Positions 26,181-26,284 of a stretch of DNA of 26,284 nt are shown here, in pieces. The notes beneath the pieces were generated by a model. It was given only the letters and a program-made list of their open reading frames with translations, was not told the DNA's origin and ran no database searches. Made by a program: the position numbers and the translations under genes. Origin of the DNA: a virus; the IMG/VR virus record IMGVR_UViG_3300030106_007444, positions 1 to 26,284 of that record; one strand, given 5' to 3'. The number at the start of each line of letters is the position of its first letter. Position 1 is the stretch's first letter.

Positions 26181-26193
26181 TGTATAATTACAC
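26181..26193 (-). promoter_or_regulatory. GTGTAAT element A (upstream of the 26161 start)
   Basis: On the - strand this reads GTGTAATTATACA, 32 bases before the ATG. It is one of five copies of a shared element at transcription-unit starts. It lies just after the terminator of the preceding gene, where a new promoter is expected. Confidence 0.6.
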
Positions 26194-26201
26194 AAAAATA
26201 C

Positions 26202-26228
26202 AAAAAAAAGCCCCTCCGAAGAGGGGCT
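26202..26228 (-). terminator. Strong intrinsic terminator for a leftward gene entering from the right
   Basis: Read on the - strand, AGCCCCTC and GAGGGGCT form an 8-base GC-rich stem (26209-26228) closed by a TTCG tetraloop, followed by a run of eight T (26202-26209). A stable C(UUCG)G loop plus a U-tract is a textbook rho-independent terminator. It ends transcription from the gene at the right edge and insulates it from the unit starting at 26161. Confidence 0.93.
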
Positions 26229-26236
26229 CAATTAAC

Positions 26237-26284
26237 TTAGTTAAATTTTACGTTGACCAAACTCCATTCGATTGAGGAGTAAGC
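26237..26284 (-). CDS. 3' end of a leftward gene running off the right edge
   Basis: The strong leftward terminator just downstream implies that a gene ends here. Three - strand frames are open from the edge to a nearby stop. One ends at TAA 26237-26239 with the tail SSIEWSLVNVKFN; another ends at TAA 26248-26250 with the tail LTPQSNGVWST. I cannot choose between them without the next bases. By position it could be a major tail or other abundant structural gene, but nothing in the visible residues proves that. Confidence 0.4.
   Translation of the reverse strand, partial: AYSSIEWSLVNVKFN

Noticed and set aside
1-26284. CRISPR array, tRNA genes, attachment site or insertion sequence
   Set aside because: No regularly spaced direct repeats, no cloverleaf-like stretch, and no integrase or transposase coding sequence were found by eye.

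Overview
The window is part of the genome of a tailed, lambda-like long-tailed (siphovirus-type) phage. The DNA is AT-rich and densely packed, with genes overlapping by 1 to 17 bases. It has no tRNA, rRNA, integrase or transposase, and nearly everything recognisable is tail machinery. The hallmark is the ordered run of homologues of lambda M-L-K-I-J on the + strand, together with a 2167-residue TP901-type tape measure protein on the - strand. ThyX, a 2OG-Fe(II) oxygenase and the style of the tape measure (repeated VPNF tags) resemble aquatic phages. That host-habitat reading is inference, and the host cannot be named from this sequence.

Layout. (1) Positions 1-1911, rightward: a partial basic protein, thyX, a 2OG-Fe(II) oxygenase and a 70-residue protein resembling the toxin-binding half of MbcA/ParS/Xre antitoxins. 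(2) Positions 1979-7985, leftward: a giant protein of about ten IPT/TIG-like immunoglobulin modules, preceded by three tandem paralogous structural proteins. (3) Positions 8051-17555, rightward: tail tip operon of gpM, gpL (with the iron-sulfur cysteines), gpK (JAMM peptidase plus NlpC/P60), gpI, a 1781-residue gpJ and a 289-residue coiled-coil-ended protein. (4) Positions 17552-24055, leftward: the tape measure protein. (5) Positions 24086-26161, leftward: three genes where tail assembly chaperones are expected, one ending in a classic A AAA AAG slippery site. (6) Right edge: the 3' end of another leftward gene, followed by a strong intrinsic terminator.

Regulation. Five transcription-unit starts (7129, 7985, 8051, 24055 and 26161) each have the same short element, GTGTAAT followed by an A/T run, 20 to 34 bases before the start codon. 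It reads like a phage late promoter or operator and divides the window into units that match the gene layout.

Most noteworthy points. The tape measure protein carries an inserted cassette punctuated by four G-[YF]-VPNF tags, and one segment has the residue pattern of a PD-(D/E)xK nuclease (E815, D837, D858-x-K860). A carbohydrate-binding-like module occurs in both gpM and gpL; in gpL it is spliced between the two cysteine pairs of the Fe-S site. The three paralogous structural proteins each look internally duplicated. An orphan antitoxin-like domain is encoded next to metabolic genes. All functions are read from sequence patterns by eye; no database search was run.
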